Source of the DNA: a virus
DNA: 64,000 nt
Direction: 5' to 3' (one strand)
Virus record (IMG/VR): IMGVR_UViG_3300032069_000010
Span: 1 to 64,000 of that record
A program made the translations under genes and the position numbers. The notes under the pieces were generated by a model. It saw only the letters and a program-made list of their open reading frames with translations. It had not been told where the DNA came from and did not search any database. This document shows, piece by piece, positions 21,312 through 32,102 of this stretch. The first letter of the stretch is position 1. Every line of letters begins with the position of its first letter.

Positions 21312-22394
21312 CTATGGATTTGTTACCGTAGGAGTTCCGAACGCTTCTGCTGAACCGATCGCAGACGGACTAATTGTCACAGAACCACGCTGTATGACAG
21401 GACTCCCAAACGCTTCTGCTGAACCGATCGCAAACGGACCAATCGGAATCTCCTCATAATCCTGGCTAATACTAACCAACATCCTTGAACTCTCCATTGC
21501 TCTACCCACAACCTGCCTGATATGTCCAGCTTCAGTTGGCGGATCGAGAGTAATCTCACCCTCAGTATCAGACAAATAATATCTTTTATTAACTACTAAA
21601 CCTGCAAACCCATCCATTGGTCCAAAAAGCTGAACCTCTCCATTTATCGGATGGCTTACTTTCACAAACCCAATCGCAGCCTTTTTATAATCTGTTGCAC
21701 TCGCAAGGCCAAAAACTCCTAAATACAAATAAGCAGCCTTGCACGCTGCTAAATTTCCAGTATCAACATTTCTTAAAACCACCTCTCCCTGGTTAAGAAT
21801 CGAGATTACTTGATTTACATCCTCTGCATCAACAAGCGACCCCCTACCATCATATTCAGCAAAAACCGTTTTCCCTGCATCTGATGAATGGAAAGTAATC
21901 TTCCCATTTGAATAATTAACAAGAAACTCTTTTGTAGTAATAGGAATGGTTTGAACTTCATTCCAGAACTCGGCAGTGAAATCCCATCGGTCATCGAGAT
22001 TGAAATCTTGTCCTGAACCACCATAAAACTGAATAGTTACACCAAGCCCAAGGGTAATTGGTTCAGAAACAAGAATCGGAACTAACGTAGTATTCCAAAT
22101 CAATCCCCCCGTATCTGACCACTTAAACGTTGCGGTTTCAATCTCACCTGCCGTATCAATTTGGACTCTAAAATTTTTTGTGTCTATCCCAACAAATGAT
22201 CCTCCGCTTAAGCAACTTCCTGACCCAGTTCCTGTTTTCACAGTCGGAGATATTCTTCTAAGCTTAACCTCTGCAAAAGAATCTGGTACTTCTTCGAGTC
22301 TTGTTTTAAAGGGAGAAGACGATGGAATCGTAATCTGCTCATCCGTTATTGAAATATTTATGTCTCTTTCGTCAACCTGAATTTTTAGAGCCAT
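21312..22394 (-). CDS. Tail fibre/structural protein with two AIGSAEAFG repeats
   Basis: 360 aa. Beta-rich N-terminal two thirds with FKWSDTGG and ATDYKKAAIGFVKVSHPING motifs, then two C-terminal copies of AIGSAEAFG (about residues 322-354) that match the repeat of the long fibre at 43898-47356. TAAGGAGTTATT precedes the ATG. Likely part of the distal tail, inferred from the repeat and position. Confidence 0.65.
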   Translation of the reverse strand: MALKIQVDERDINISITDEQITIPSSSPFKTRLEEVPDSFAEVKLRRISPTVKTGTGSGSCLSGGSFVGIDTKNFRVQIDTAGEIETATFKWSDTGGLIWNTTLVPILVSEPITLGLGVTIQFYGGSGQDFNLDDRWDFTAEFWNEVQTIPITTKEFLVNYSNGKITFHSSDAGKTVFAEYDGRGSLVDAEDVNQVISILNQGEVVLRNVDTGNLAACKAAYLYLGVFGLASATDYKKAAIGFVKVSHPINGEVQLFGPMDGFAGLVVNKRYYLSDTEGEITLDPPTEAGHIRQVVGRAMESSRMLVSISQDYEEIPIGPFAIGSAEAFGSPVIQRGSVTISPSAIGSAEAFGTPTVTNP

Positions 22395-22403
22395 AATAAC
22401 TCC

Positions 22404-25400
22404 TTACCATTGTTTATCATCACCACGCAAAGGTGGCGAAGATGAGAACCCAAGTAATGCTAACGCATTCCACATCGCATTACTTAACACATAAGCCCTA
22501 TAAACACGCTTATCAGGATGAACTTCAATTAGATTTCCGCTATCAGAGTATATCCCCTCGCTAAACATAAATCGTCCATAGGGGAAAAACATCTCTAACT
22601 CAAACAACAAACTAAGGAGAAAATACTTTGTCGTAACAGCAGTTTCTGGAACAAGCAGTTTGAAAAAAAGTGACTTTTTTGAATGCGTGAACATCGGCCC
22701 AAAATCAACAACTGTACTTGGATAAAGTGCTATCCAGGTTCCACCATCAACCTTTACGCTCAACCACCCATTTTCAAGAATCTCTTTCCCGAGCGCATTT
22801 GTGGTTCCAGCCAATATCCTAAATTCAAGGTTTTCAACGAAAGGCAATTTCTGATAACGCCCATACCAAAGTTCAAGCTCCCCGGTGTAACGCTCAACTC
22901 CATGTCTTACCCAATCCTCTTCTATAGTCAGCGCGTCGGCATCATACTTGTTGGGTTCATAGAGTTCTATCTTAGCAAACCCGCTTCTTGTTAGAGACGA
23001 CTCCCATTCTACAAAGAAACTATACTGCACCGTCTCCATCACTGTCCCAAATAAAGACTCAGCATTAATCTCAACGCTTACTGTCTGTTCGTAGCTGAAA
23101 TCAGGATGGCTAACTTCGATATAATACTCCGCTGGATTACCGCTATAGCTAAACTCTGGATCTACATAATCATATTCAACGCCATTGATTTTTACTCTGA
23201 CCGTTGAAATATCAACCCCATCACTACCAAAACCAGTCCCACAAATATTAAAACAAACCTTTTGGTTTCGCAGGACCAAAGTTTCACCAGGATGGGGACT
23301 CCTCGCTCTTACTGCTAACGGTTGAGGAAAACACAAGGTTGCATCTCCGAAAGCTTCCATAGAGCTAATTCCAGATGGAACAACTACTAAAAGCATAAGT
23401 TTCACAATTGTATTGCCAAAAATCTCAGCAGAATCTATCCCCGAAGGCAAAACTAACAGGGCATCCCAAACCGTTGGATTGCCAAGTGTCTCAATAGAAC
23501 CTATCCCTGAAATAATAATTGCCACAGAACCAGGAACAACTAATAGATTTCCAAAAACCTCCGCAGAACTGATCCCCGATGGATACAATATCAAGGCACC
23601 GCCAATAACCGTAGGACTGCCAAAATTTTCAGCAGAACTAATCCCGGAAGAATATATAGCTAAAATTAAAAAAATGTCGACAGTAATCCTGCTTGCATAG
23701 ATGGGGTCATTCAGGACATTTGTGCTAATGGTCTGGGCAGTATCAGGCATTGTCAAAGCAGAACCTATAGCTCTATAGGCTCCCGTGACAGTTGACCCAG
23801 CAATATCAACAGGTATTCCATTGGGATCTCTCTGTAGTTTAGCTGAATCATTAATATCTGAGGACGAATTTATTTCGTGATAGTAATCATCAGCCACCCC
23901 CGACCATTCGCCAGGATCAAAATACGTATCATAGTCTTTTAATCCAATCGAACCTTCATTCTTATTAATTAAAAGGTATTCTGCTTGGAGCTTATTAAAA
24001 ACATTATCCTTTAATCCCCTTTGAATTCTGCCTGTGAAGTTTCCACTCGATGCATATACATAATCAGCATCCTGACAAACTCCATAAGGAGTGTTTGTAC
24101 CGACGTTTAAATTACTAAAGGCCCCTCCCAGAGCCCACTCCATTTCATAATTTAGGACAATCTCAGAAAATTTACGAATTCTTTCGACTCCCCTTTCATT
24201 TTGGTAATTAATACCAAAAATATAAATAAATTTGTCATCATCACACATTGAGAACGGATATTTAATATATTTTAAGGGGTGTTCAAAATAATAGTAAATA
24301 CTGTCTTCGAAATGAACTTTTGACCATCTTTCTACATACACAGGATCATAGGTTCCAATTAAATAAACAAATTCCGAATCTTCACAAATATCCTTGTGCC
24401 CGCTCCAGCCATCCCTTGTGTAATGAAGACCAGTAAAATCAGATTTATCAATCCTAACGATAAATCCAGGATTAATTGTGTCCAAGCAACCCCACACATA
24501 ATTTCCTTCACCCGTGATTCCTGTAATATTGTTTTTCCCCGTATTTAAGGTCTTTGTTACATGTGTTCCACTAAAATCCGCTTTGGAAATTCGTGCTATT
24601 TTCGAGGGGCTGACGCTCAAAGCGACATAAACATAAGATAAGTCCTGACAGATATCTACGCCATTAGTTTCCCCAAAATCAAGGGTTTTGTATATCGGCG
24701 TTCCAGTAAAATTCGATTTGGCAATCCGTGCTATCACGGCAGGAGAACTATTATTTGAACAGACATAAACATAATCAGCGTCATCGCATATCCCGTAGGC
24801 GTTATTTAGCGATGAAAGAATAACGGTGATAGTGTCAGTGAAATTGGATTTGTTGACCCTTACTACCTTACCAGGAGATTCATCAATTGCTATGTAAATG
24901 TAGTCTGCATCTACACAAGTTTTCCTGACATTAATATTGGAAAGGGAATTCGTCTCAACATTCTTCATGAAATAGGAGTGTTTGACCACTATTTTTGCTG
25001 AATAAATGCTATAGGACGTTTGACCCTTAAGAGTAACAAGCCACGTTACCACCCTATAGTTTCTTCCATTCGTAGGGAAAAAAGAATACCTAACTCTATC
25101 AGGGACTTGGCTACAAAGATTCTGGGTTTCGAAAACAGAATGCCAATTTTGGAAGTTCCCATCGTCTTCCTCAAGGAAACCCTGAACAAATTTACTATTT
25201 GAATTAACAATCATATAACAAAGATCAAGAAAGAACTCTGGTGTCCCAGAGAATTTGGAGCTATCATAATGCCAATATTTAGGATGATCTAATGGTATGG
25301 TAGGCCAAGCATATTCATTGACTTTGCCCCTCTCATCGCTTCCAATTTCTATCTGCGTTTCAGACAGAACAAATCCGGCTGACGATTCTTGAACAATGAT

Positions 25401-25751
25401 AATACGTGCAGAAAGCACCTGGACATCTGAGGCCTTTCCTGGAGCTATTCTTATAATGTACTCTGTTTCCCCTGCTGGGGGATTAAAGGATGAAGAACGG
25501 AATCTTGTAAAAGCCGTTGTATTCGCTGGGATAGAGCAAGTGGCATCATCCGTGACCGTCCCGAGTCTTCGCAAGGTAATGGCATTAGCCGTAGTCGTAT
25601 TTATATTTTTGGATACTACCTCAAAGTAATAAATAACTGTCCCGCTAAAAGATCTGGTATCAAGTAAAACTATGGCTTCAGAATCTTTCCCCTGGACTGT
25701 ACTGCTCAGAATTGCATCAATAATATTAATTTCTTGCCTAATCTTAGTCAT
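22404..25751 (-). CDS. Large tail protein: beta-propeller plus SAEAFG repeats, 1115 aa
   Basis: Residues about 260-570 contain repeated blades of the form DADYVYVxxxxxPxxIxRIxKxxFTG (for example CDDADYVYVCSNNSSPAVIA), a beta-propeller pattern. Residues about 680-800 hold five SGISSAEAFG-type repeats shared with the long fibre. The C-terminal ~250 residues form another domain. Such proteins are receptor-binding or fibre components. AAAGGGTTAA precedes the ATG. Confidence 0.7.
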   Translation of the reverse strand: MTKIRQEINIIDAILSSTVQGKDSEAIVLLDTRSFSGTVIYYFEVVSKNINTTTANAITLRRLGTVTDDATCSIPANTTAFTRFRSSSFNPPAGETEYIIRIAPGKASDVQVLSARIIIVQESSAGFVLSETQIEIGSDERGKVNEYAWPTIPLDHPKYWHYDSSKFSGTPEFFLDLCYMIVNSNSKFVQGFLEEDDGNFQNWHSVFETQNLCSQVPDRVRYSFFPTNGRNYRVVTWLVTLKGQTSYSIYSAKIVVKHSYFMKNVETNSLSNINVRKTCVDADYIYIAIDESPGKVVRVNKSNFTDTITVILSSLNNAYGICDDADYVYVCSNNSSPAVIARIAKSNFTGTPIYKTLDFGETNGVDICQDLSYVYVALSVSPSKIARISKADFSGTHVTKTLNTGKNNITGITGEGNYVWGCLDTINPGFIVRIDKSDFTGLHYTRDGWSGHKDICEDSEFVYLIGTYDPVYVERWSKVHFEDSIYYYFEHPLKYIKYPFSMCDDDKFIYIFGINYQNERGVERIRKFSEIVLNYEMEWALGGAFSNLNVGTNTPYGVCQDADYVYASSGNFTGRIQRGLKDNVFNKLQAEYLLINKNEGSIGLKDYDTYFDPGEWSGVADDYYHEINSSSDINDSAKLQRDPNGIPVDIAGSTVTGAYRAIGSALTMPDTAQTISTNVLNDPIYASRITVDIFLILAIYSSGISSAENFGSPTVIGGALILYPSGISSAEVFGNLLVVPGSVAIIISGIGSIETLGNPTVWDALLVLPSGIDSAEIFGNTIVKLMLLVVVPSGISSMEAFGDATLCFPQPLAVRARSPHPGETLVLRNQKVCFNICGTGFGSDGVDISTVRVKINGVEYDYVDPEFSYSGNPAEYYIEVSHPDFSYEQTVSVEINAESLFGTVMETVQYSFFVEWESSLTRSGFAKIELYEPNKYDADALTIEEDWVRHGVERYTGELELWYGRYQKLPFVENLEFRILAGTTNALGKEILENGWLSVKVDGGTWIALYPSTVVDFGPMFTHSKKSLFFKLLVPETAVTTKYFLLSLLFELEMFFPYGRFMFSEGIYSDSGNLIEVHPDKRVYRAYVLSNAMWNALALLGFSSSPPLRGDDKQW

Positions 25752-25759
25752 TTAACCCT

Positions 25760-27613
25760 TTATTCAAATAATCCCATATTGGGGTCTTTTCTTAATTCCG
25801 GAGCATAAACGATGCCCATAATACCCTCTGGTGCAATCCCCAACTTCGCAGCCAAACCACTTTCTATTCTTTCCCCGTCTAAATAAATAATGGGGTGGAA
25901 TCCATCTGCGGCTCCCGAAATTAGACTCTGAATCAATTTGTCTCCTTCAGAATAAATCCACCCATACTCTATCCACTCATTTTCTCGTGTTAAAGCAAAT
26001 TCTTCATAGGGGGAATAAAAATAATATGGATTGCTCTGGCCTTCATGAGACCTTGAGCCAGAATCTTTTACATATCCTTCGGCTTCCGACCAATGACCAT
26101 CAAGATTCGCTGAAACTTGGCTGCCATTCTTTTTGTGTTGGCAAAATATTTGGTTATTCCTAACGAAGGGGAATCTCATTACACTAAGATCGAGCATCGG
26201 CGTCCAGTCAACACTTTCAGTATCTTCAACCGTTTCTTCAACTGTTTTATAAGACTGTGCATTCTCATCCCATTGTTTTGTATATGTATAATACAAATGC
26301 TTATTTGTGCTCCTCGAAAAAGAATCATAGACTTTGGCAAAATGGCTGCTTTCAGCAGCGGCATTCCCTGACATGATTTCATCAAGAGTAAGGTGGTATC
26401 TCATTGTCGGGTGTTCTGGGGGGCCACCCAAGTTTTCTTCTGTATAAACCCCTTGCTGCGTTCCGCTTGCGCCAATATCGTAAAGGATATAGTCCATAAC
26501 CAGCTTTTTGCCATCAGATTTGATATACCATCTTTTTCCATTCTGGGAATAGGCAAAATTAGCGCTTTGGTTATACGGAAACTCATTTAATTTCCAAACA
26601 CCACCATTACTATTTGAAGTCAATTCATCATACCAACTCCCTTCCCATACCTCTGTTTCTATATTCAACCTCTTGTAAAGTTTTGGCTGTTCTCCTGACG
26701 ACGCAACCCAACCCGTAAGATCATGATTTGTTAGTTCATAAAGGATGTTCGGATACCAAGAAGTATTTGCTTTGCCTACATTCACTTCAGCCCAACAATA
26801 AAAATAACCGTCTGCCGATACAAAAAGTCCATTCTCCCAATTCGTATCTACACTTTTAATCAAAACTATTTCCCCATCTTTAAATTGGAAGACTTTCAGA
26901 AGACTTTCGTTTGCATTGTGATAATAAATTTTATTTCCATTAACATTGAACCCAGCAGACCATCCATAAGCCCACCAATCATCTTCATCGCAATCAATGT
27001 AATAATATCTTCCGGAATCAATATCGAAAACGTAAAAATATACAGGATTGGTCGGATAACCTGGACCAGGGTCAGATCCGCCATCGGAAAGATAGCTGTA
27101 ATTTTCGTATTCAGGCGGCGGCCCCTCAAACTTCAAATGAAGATTCAATTTGAATCCCAAACCAATAATGTAGATATTTTTCGTTTCCGATAGTCCACCG
27201 CTCTCATAAAGATACTCAAACGGGACACAGCAGTAAATAAAGGGGTAATAAGCACCATAGGCTTGGGTATTAATATTAAATCCATTCCCAATGGCATCTT
27301 TTTCAACAAAATCACCGCCAATGAATTCATTAGACTTTATTAGCGTAAATTTCATTACGTTAGCCTTAAGATAAAAAACTAAATAATCAAAAAACTCTTC
27401 CGATAACTTCATCACTTTTTCTGGCTCTTCTTCAACTGGGGCGCTGACCCTCTTCTTAAATATTGGTAAATACCGCCTGCTATCCTTATCGAATACGGTC
27501 AAAACATTGTCACCAACACGAAAATTGCCCTCAATCACAAGGCCCTTTCTTGTCATAAAGCAACCAGCCCCTATTTCACTAATAACCTCGTCGTGTCCAA
27601 ACACTTGTCTCAC
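25760..27613 (-). CDS. Tail-associated hypothetical protein, 617 aa
   Basis: GTG start overlapping the stop of the upstream gene. Starts VRQVFGHDEVISEIGAGCFM and VIEGNFRVGDNVLTVFDKDS; the rest is rich in Tyr, Asn, Gly and beta strands, as in receptor-binding tail proteins. No enzymatic motif seen. Flanked by tail genes. Confidence 0.65.
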   Translation of the reverse strand: MRQVFGHDEVISEIGAGCFMTRKGLVIEGNFRVGDNVLTVFDKDSRRYLPIFKKRVSAPVEEEPEKVMKLSEEFFDYLVFYLKANVMKFTLIKSNEFIGGDFVEKDAIGNGFNINTQAYGAYYPFIYCCVPFEYLYESGGLSETKNIYIIGLGFKLNLHLKFEGPPPEYENYSYLSDGGSDPGPGYPTNPVYFYVFDIDSGRYYYIDCDEDDWWAYGWSAGFNVNGNKIYYHNANESLLKVFQFKDGEIVLIKSVDTNWENGLFVSADGYFYCWAEVNVGKANTSWYPNILYELTNHDLTGWVASSGEQPKLYKRLNIETEVWEGSWYDELTSNSNGGVWKLNEFPYNQSANFAYSQNGKRWYIKSDGKKLVMDYILYDIGASGTQQGVYTEENLGGPPEHPTMRYHLTLDEIMSGNAAAESSHFAKVYDSFSRSTNKHLYYTYTKQWDENAQSYKTVEETVEDTESVDWTPMLDLSVMRFPFVRNNQIFCQHKKNGSQVSANLDGHWSEAEGYVKDSGSRSHEGQSNPYYFYSPYEEFALTRENEWIEYGWIYSEGDKLIQSLISGAADGFHPIIYLDGERIESGLAAKLGIAPEGIMGIVYAPELRKDPNMGLFE

Positions 27614-27810
27614 GATGGATCTCCAATTAAAATCTTAATATGCTTACATCCCATCCACGGGATCAAAAGACCTGCAGAACCTTGACAACCCGAATCAATA
27701 CTGTTTGCCCCCATAATGATGCCATCGGTATAACTCATACCCTTGCCGAATCCACTGCTTATTCTTGCAAGTTTTTCCGCTTTTTCTTTCTCTATCTTCC
27801 TTCTATTCAT
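27610..27810 (-). CDS. Hypothetical protein, 66 aa
   Basis: Reads MNRRKIEKEKAEKLARISSG, a basic helix, then a glycine-rich segment ending ILIGDPS. GGAAAGGTG lies 8 nt before the ATG inside the previous gene, and both ends overlap neighbours by about 4 nt. Small conserved tail-operon gene; function unknown. Confidence 0.65.
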   Translation of the reverse strand: MNRRKIEKEKAEKLARISSGFGKGMSYTDGIIMGANSIDSGCQGSAGLLIPWMGCKHIKILIGDPS

Positions 27811-29723
27811 GATGACAACACCTTTCCTTGAACAACGATTCTCGTAATCATGGAAGGCGATTCAGCTTCTTTCGTTTTTTGCCAGCTCACAATTTTCCCA
27901 TCGGTAACGGAAACGGATGGGATCTGCGCCGCCTTTCCAATGTTTACCTCACCAAACTCAACCGGCCAACCAATATCAACATCCATATCCCCTGGGATAA
28001 CATACTCTCTCTCAACGGTTTCTTCATAATCAACGACCTCTTTTTTTAAGTCACCGAGGATGGCTTCTGCATCATCCCACGAAATTATATTCGGATTGCT
28101 TATAATTACTGCGGGAACATCCATGGGGGTCATCTCGTCAGACGGAATTGACTCGGCGTAAATATGGCTCCTACGGCACGATTTTGGATATTTTGGGACT
28201 CTTCCCATAATTCGCTGAGTCGTATTTGACCTAACCTCGTCACCTTGTTTTCTTCGAAGGCCGGCAGGCGTTCTTCTATAAACTGCTTTTTCGTAAACAT
28301 CCTTGGTTAATTGTCTATACCTTGTTTCGGTTTCTTCAACGATCAACCTCTGTATTGCAGATGCGATGGGCCACATCATATCGGCCAGGTTTAACTCGAT
28401 ATAAGTAATATCTGTATAAAGACCCAAACCACTCTGAAGCACAAGAACATCGGTCTCTCTCGTCATATATTCAACCAACAGATTTCCATTTTTACCATAA
28501 ACCTTTGAATTAACTATCACGTCAGTTTTTCTCTTATATCTCCTAACTGGATAACCAGGGAAGTCAACAATCAGCCATGTCCACTTACTTATTGTCTGTT
28601 CTGATGATTTCTCCCTTGGTTTATCATACTCCTCACTTAAATAGTCGTACTCATTATTTGTAACTGAATCTAAAACGGTGAACTCTTCACCCATACCTTC
28701 TATCGGCACCCATGTCCCAACTTCATGCGTTGATAATAAAGCTTTCCTGTTCCCATGTGGATCTAACAAAATTGTCTCTGTTCGGGTTACCTTATCAATC
28801 CTGGGATTTTTCATTGGGACAGTAAACGACATTGGCACGTTATCTGTCGTCGTTTTTTCCCCAGTATCTTTATTTACGACTTCCCTTGTTCCCTTAACAT
28901 TAATTGTCATGTATTGTTGCGTTGCCCGCGCCGATTCCGTCGTAAGCGTAGCATTTTTTTCCGGGTGAACATTGCCCTTTTCCTTTGCCCTATTCCAAGC
29001 TCCTAACCCACCCTGGACCTTCAGATAACTCACCCTGCTGTCGTAATTAAAAATTTCTCTTTGAGTAAAATTCTCTATCTTATCCAACGATACTAACCCA
29101 CTTCTTAAAGGCTTATTGAGAATATAAATTATCCCATCATCTACAAAAATGGTTGGCTTTAAAAAATTTACAATCGAAACAATCACATCAAAATACGAAG
29201 ACTGAACGTCTGCCTGCACCTGTCTTAACCAGTAAGAACGAACGTTACAGACGACCTCTAATCCAACTTTCTGAGCTAAATAAGCAATAACCTCGCCGCT
29301 TGCCCATCCACCTTCCAGCGTCCTGTCATCACATATCTTTATTAGCGGTATATAATCCATTCCCGAATAATCCACCGCACCAGAATCATTTTGGTTTGCA
29401 ATCTCAAAATCATCTTTCTCCGATTCCGTCATAGACATAAACATCAACGTTTTTGGCGGAGCTTTTCTAATAACGTCTGCCACTTTTGAGACCCCGCCTA
29501 TCACGGTCTGGTAACCCTTGGGGCCAGAATTATACTCCCGTGTCGTCACAAACCCATTTATTCCTCTTATCGTTATGTCAGACCCGGGCGGATAGCCAGC
29601 CTCAACGCTCGGCAGTGTGAGCGAGAAATCTTCTCCAGCGGATTCTTTAGCTCGACTGATTACATAATCAGATACAGGCGTGATTCCGAATGATAATTCC
29701 TTAATATCAACCAATCGACTCAT
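27807..29723 (-). CDS. Baseplate hub-like tail protein, 638 aa
   Basis: Starts MSRLVDIKELSFGITPVSDY. The N-terminal half (SDITIRGINGFVTTREYNSG, FDVIVSIVNFLKPTIFVDDG, IIYILNKPLRSG) resembles the beta-rich hub proteins (gpP/gpD-like) encoded after the tape measure. Near the C-terminus is VPGDMDVDIGWPVEFG-like sequence. Its ATG overlaps the tape-measure stop. Exact family not certain. Confidence 0.55.
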   Translation of the reverse strand: MSRLVDIKELSFGITPVSDYVISRAKESAGEDFSLTLPSVEAGYPPGSDITIRGINGFVTTREYNSGPKGYQTVIGGVSKVADVIRKAPPKTLMFMSMTESEKDDFEIANQNDSGAVDYSGMDYIPLIKICDDRTLEGGWASGEVIAYLAQKVGLEVVCNVRSYWLRQVQADVQSSYFDVIVSIVNFLKPTIFVDDGIIYILNKPLRSGLVSLDKIENFTQREIFNYDSRVSYLKVQGGLGAWNRAKEKGNVHPEKNATLTTESARATQQYMTINVKGTREVVNKDTGEKTTTDNVPMSFTVPMKNPRIDKVTRTETILLDPHGNRKALLSTHEVGTWVPIEGMGEEFTVLDSVTNNEYDYLSEEYDKPREKSSEQTISKWTWLIVDFPGYPVRRYKRKTDVIVNSKVYGKNGNLLVEYMTRETDVLVLQSGLGLYTDITYIELNLADMMWPIASAIQRLIVEETETRYRQLTKDVYEKAVYRRTPAGLRRKQGDEVRSNTTQRIMGRVPKYPKSCRRSHIYAESIPSDEMTPMDVPAVIISNPNIISWDDAEAILGDLKKEVVDYEETVEREYVIPGDMDVDIGWPVEFGEVNIGKAAQIPSVSVTDGKIVSWQKTKEAESPSMITRIVVQGKVLSS

Positions 29724-32050
29724 CAAGATTCTCCCACCGCTGACCGCACCTCTTCCCGTAACTCATCTGGTTCACCCCACGTCTGTCCTTTGGGCGTTCT
29801 CTCTCCCCGGGTCTCCCTTGCTAACTGATTCGCTATATCCTGGAGATACGCCGTATTTTTGTTAATGCTTCCCAGGCTTTCACTGTCCCCTTCGGCACGT
29901 TTCTCTTCTTTCTCCATTTGTTTCAACATTGCCTCGAGTGACTTGTTCATATATTCCTGAGCTTTGAAAAAGTCACCCTTGCCCATAGCAATTCCAAACA
30001 TTTCCTGATAAGCTTTCCCAGCAACCCCATACTCTTTTTTCTCCGTGGCAACGCCAAGAACACCGGTGAGCATCTTCTCGCGCTCAACGCCAAATCCTTC
30101 CATTCGATACCCTTTCTCTTCTCCTATATCCCTCTTTTTGACATAAGCCCGCCAATCCTCTGTCGTTATAGCTCCATATTCCCACTTCTCACGCATCGCC
30201 ATGCTTTCCCTCAGTCGCCTTGTCTCTATATCATAAGGACTCTCCACTTCCTCGCGTCCAGCAAGAGCGCCAGCCATCGTCTTCCAAGATTGGTAATATC
30301 CAAATTTCTGTTCCGGCTTCATTACGAATGGCTCCGGTTCTTTCCACTCAGCCCCCATAGCTTCAGCTTCCGCCTTGCTCTTGGGCGTCCAGAGCGGCCT
30401 CTTCATCCATCTCTCAACCTCGCCTGGTTCGTGTTTAATCTCAAGCCCTCTGCGAAGAGTTTCTTCTTCCCAAATTTTATCGAAAGTTTTCAGTCCGGCA
30501 ACAAACCGCCTAGCGCTTTCTTCCAGTTTCTTAAAAACAAAATCCTTATCTTCCTTGGAAGGAACATACTTCTCAGCTTCCTCGATTTTCCTCTTCGCAC
30601 CCCATATCGTATCGGCAGCCGCTTCCATTGCGTTAGCCAGGTCGCCAACGCCCTCAATGGCAACGCCAATGATTTCGGCATAACCTTGAAGCGCTGGCCC
30701 TGCCATCGCTCCGATGGCTGCTCCTTTTGGTCCACCCATGGCATATCCAACCGCAGCGCCACCAGCCGCCTCAATTCCAACAGCCTTAAGGGGATTCTCC
30801 ACGCGGTATGATGCCATCGTCTTTTCCACACCAGCCATGGCGCTTCCTATGGCAGGCAATAAAACCTCTGTAAATGCAGTGACCGCAGTTTGCGCTACAA
30901 ATTTAAACGTAGCCTTCAACGCATTCCCGAGAGGCTCCTTGGCCACTTCCCATGCCCTCATTAATTCTTCCTTGGCGTTTTCCCAGACTTTTTTCAAAGC
31001 GTCAGCCAAACCACTCAAAGAAGAAATTCCTTCCCAGTCAATGCCTTTCGTAAAAACACCCGCAATCCTATCTGCAACGCTTTCCAGGAAGGAATTAATC
31101 TGTTCGGTCCATTTCTGGACTTTGTCGGACTTTAAAAATCTATCAATCGAATCGTTCAGTTTAAGCAGATAATCCACAACTTTTTGGTAAATTCCAGTCT
31201 TTCCGAGACGGTCCAACCACATCTCGTATTTATCTTTCACGTTTCCCATCTGAATTCCAAGGTTCTTCGCCGCCATTGCCATCGTATCAGCGCCGACAAA
31301 TTCGTCTGTCCATGCCTTCAATGCCTTTATTGCTTCCTGCGGAGAAGCTTTCATCTGCTCCATCGTCATGTTTGCGCTACGAGCAATCGATGCGACAGGC
31401 ACATCAAACCTGAACTGAAGGCTTCTCCAGTTCCCGGCAAGGGCCTCACGTATTGCCATCATAGCTCCAACAACGCCCTGTTCCGGTCTCATCGTAAGCA
31501 TGCCCTGAATGATGTTCATGAAGTCTTTCATCAGCCTTACATCGCCTTCCATTAGGCCAATTTTAGTTGCGGGGATAAAAGCAAGGGACTGCATCGACTG
31601 CATGACATCTCTATACATAGCAGGATATTCAGCAGCATACTCCTTGGCAAACGTGGATACCTTCGTCACTGCATCCCAGCTTTTCAACGCACCATACAGC
31701 GAAATCTCCATCTGTTGAAAACCTTCCGTGGTCTTCAACATGGATGTCGTCCATTTTGTAAAGCTTGACACTACAACACCGCCTACAACCGCAGATAGAG
31801 CGCCAACTACGGTGGTAACGGCACCTACGACCGCGACGAGGCGACCAAGGCCGGAAACAGCTTCCGAAGCCCCGCCCTTCATGGTCGTGAAAAGAGACGC
31901 CGTATCCTGTTCGGCTTTCTTAGCGCTTTCCGACATTGGACGGAACCATTGTCCACCGCCGTAAATTCGTGTGGTGCCTTCTAACTCGAGAAGCTCGGAC
32001 TTAATCTTTTGGAAACCGCTTGATTCGTACTTTACGGTAATATCGCCCAT
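29723..32050 (-). CDS. Tape measure protein
   Basis: 775 aa. Starts MGDITVKYESSGFQKIKSEL; a hydrophobic stretch at about residues 65-98 (VAVVGAVTTVVGALSAVVGG), a conserved-looking EGFQQMEISLYGALKSWDAV region, a second alanine/glycine-rich region near 400-460 (AAGGAAVGYAMGGPKGAAIG), and long charged helices. This composition and position after the chaperones are typical. At roughly 1.5 angstrom per residue it would give a tail of about 115 nm. The start codon is 13 nt downstream of a solitary CRISPR-like repeat. Confidence 0.85.
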   Translation of the reverse strand: MGDITVKYESSGFQKIKSELLELEGTTRIYGGGQWFRPMSESAKKAEQDTASLFTTMKGGASEAVSGLGRLVAVVGAVTTVVGALSAVVGGVVVSSFTKWTTSMLKTTEGFQQMEISLYGALKSWDAVTKVSTFAKEYAAEYPAMYRDVMQSMQSLAFIPATKIGLMEGDVRLMKDFMNIIQGMLTMRPEQGVVGAMMAIREALAGNWRSLQFRFDVPVASIARSANMTMEQMKASPQEAIKALKAWTDEFVGADTMAMAAKNLGIQMGNVKDKYEMWLDRLGKTGIYQKVVDYLLKLNDSIDRFLKSDKVQKWTEQINSFLESVADRIAGVFTKGIDWEGISSLSGLADALKKVWENAKEELMRAWEVAKEPLGNALKATFKFVAQTAVTAFTEVLLPAIGSAMAGVEKTMASYRVENPLKAVGIEAAGGAAVGYAMGGPKGAAIGAMAGPALQGYAEIIGVAIEGVGDLANAMEAAADTIWGAKRKIEEAEKYVPSKEDKDFVFKKLEESARRFVAGLKTFDKIWEEETLRRGLEIKHEPGEVERWMKRPLWTPKSKAEAEAMGAEWKEPEPFVMKPEQKFGYYQSWKTMAGALAGREEVESPYDIETRRLRESMAMREKWEYGAITTEDWRAYVKKRDIGEEKGYRMEGFGVEREKMLTGVLGVATEKKEYGVAGKAYQEMFGIAMGKGDFFKAQEYMNKSLEAMLKQMEKEEKRAEGDSESLGSINKNTAYLQDIANQLARETRGERTPKGQTWGEPDELREEVRSAVGES

Positions 32051-32063
32051 CTATCACTCCATT

Positions 32064-32096
32064 GTTTCAATCCACGCTCCTATACGGGGAAGCGAC
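32064..32096 (-). CRISPR. Solitary type I-C CRISPR-like repeat in the tape-measure leader
   Basis: 33 nt. On the minus strand it begins GTCGC and ends GTGGATTGAAAC, the conserved ends of type I-C repeats. Between them CGC(U)UCC pairs with GGAGCG, one bulged U explaining the extra base over the usual 32. There is no second adjacent repeat, no spacer and no cas gene. It fills most of the 52-nt gap between two genes, its 3' end 13 nt before the tape-measure ATG (AATGGAGTGATAG between). Confidence 0.85.
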
Positions 32097-32102
32097 AAAC
32101 TT

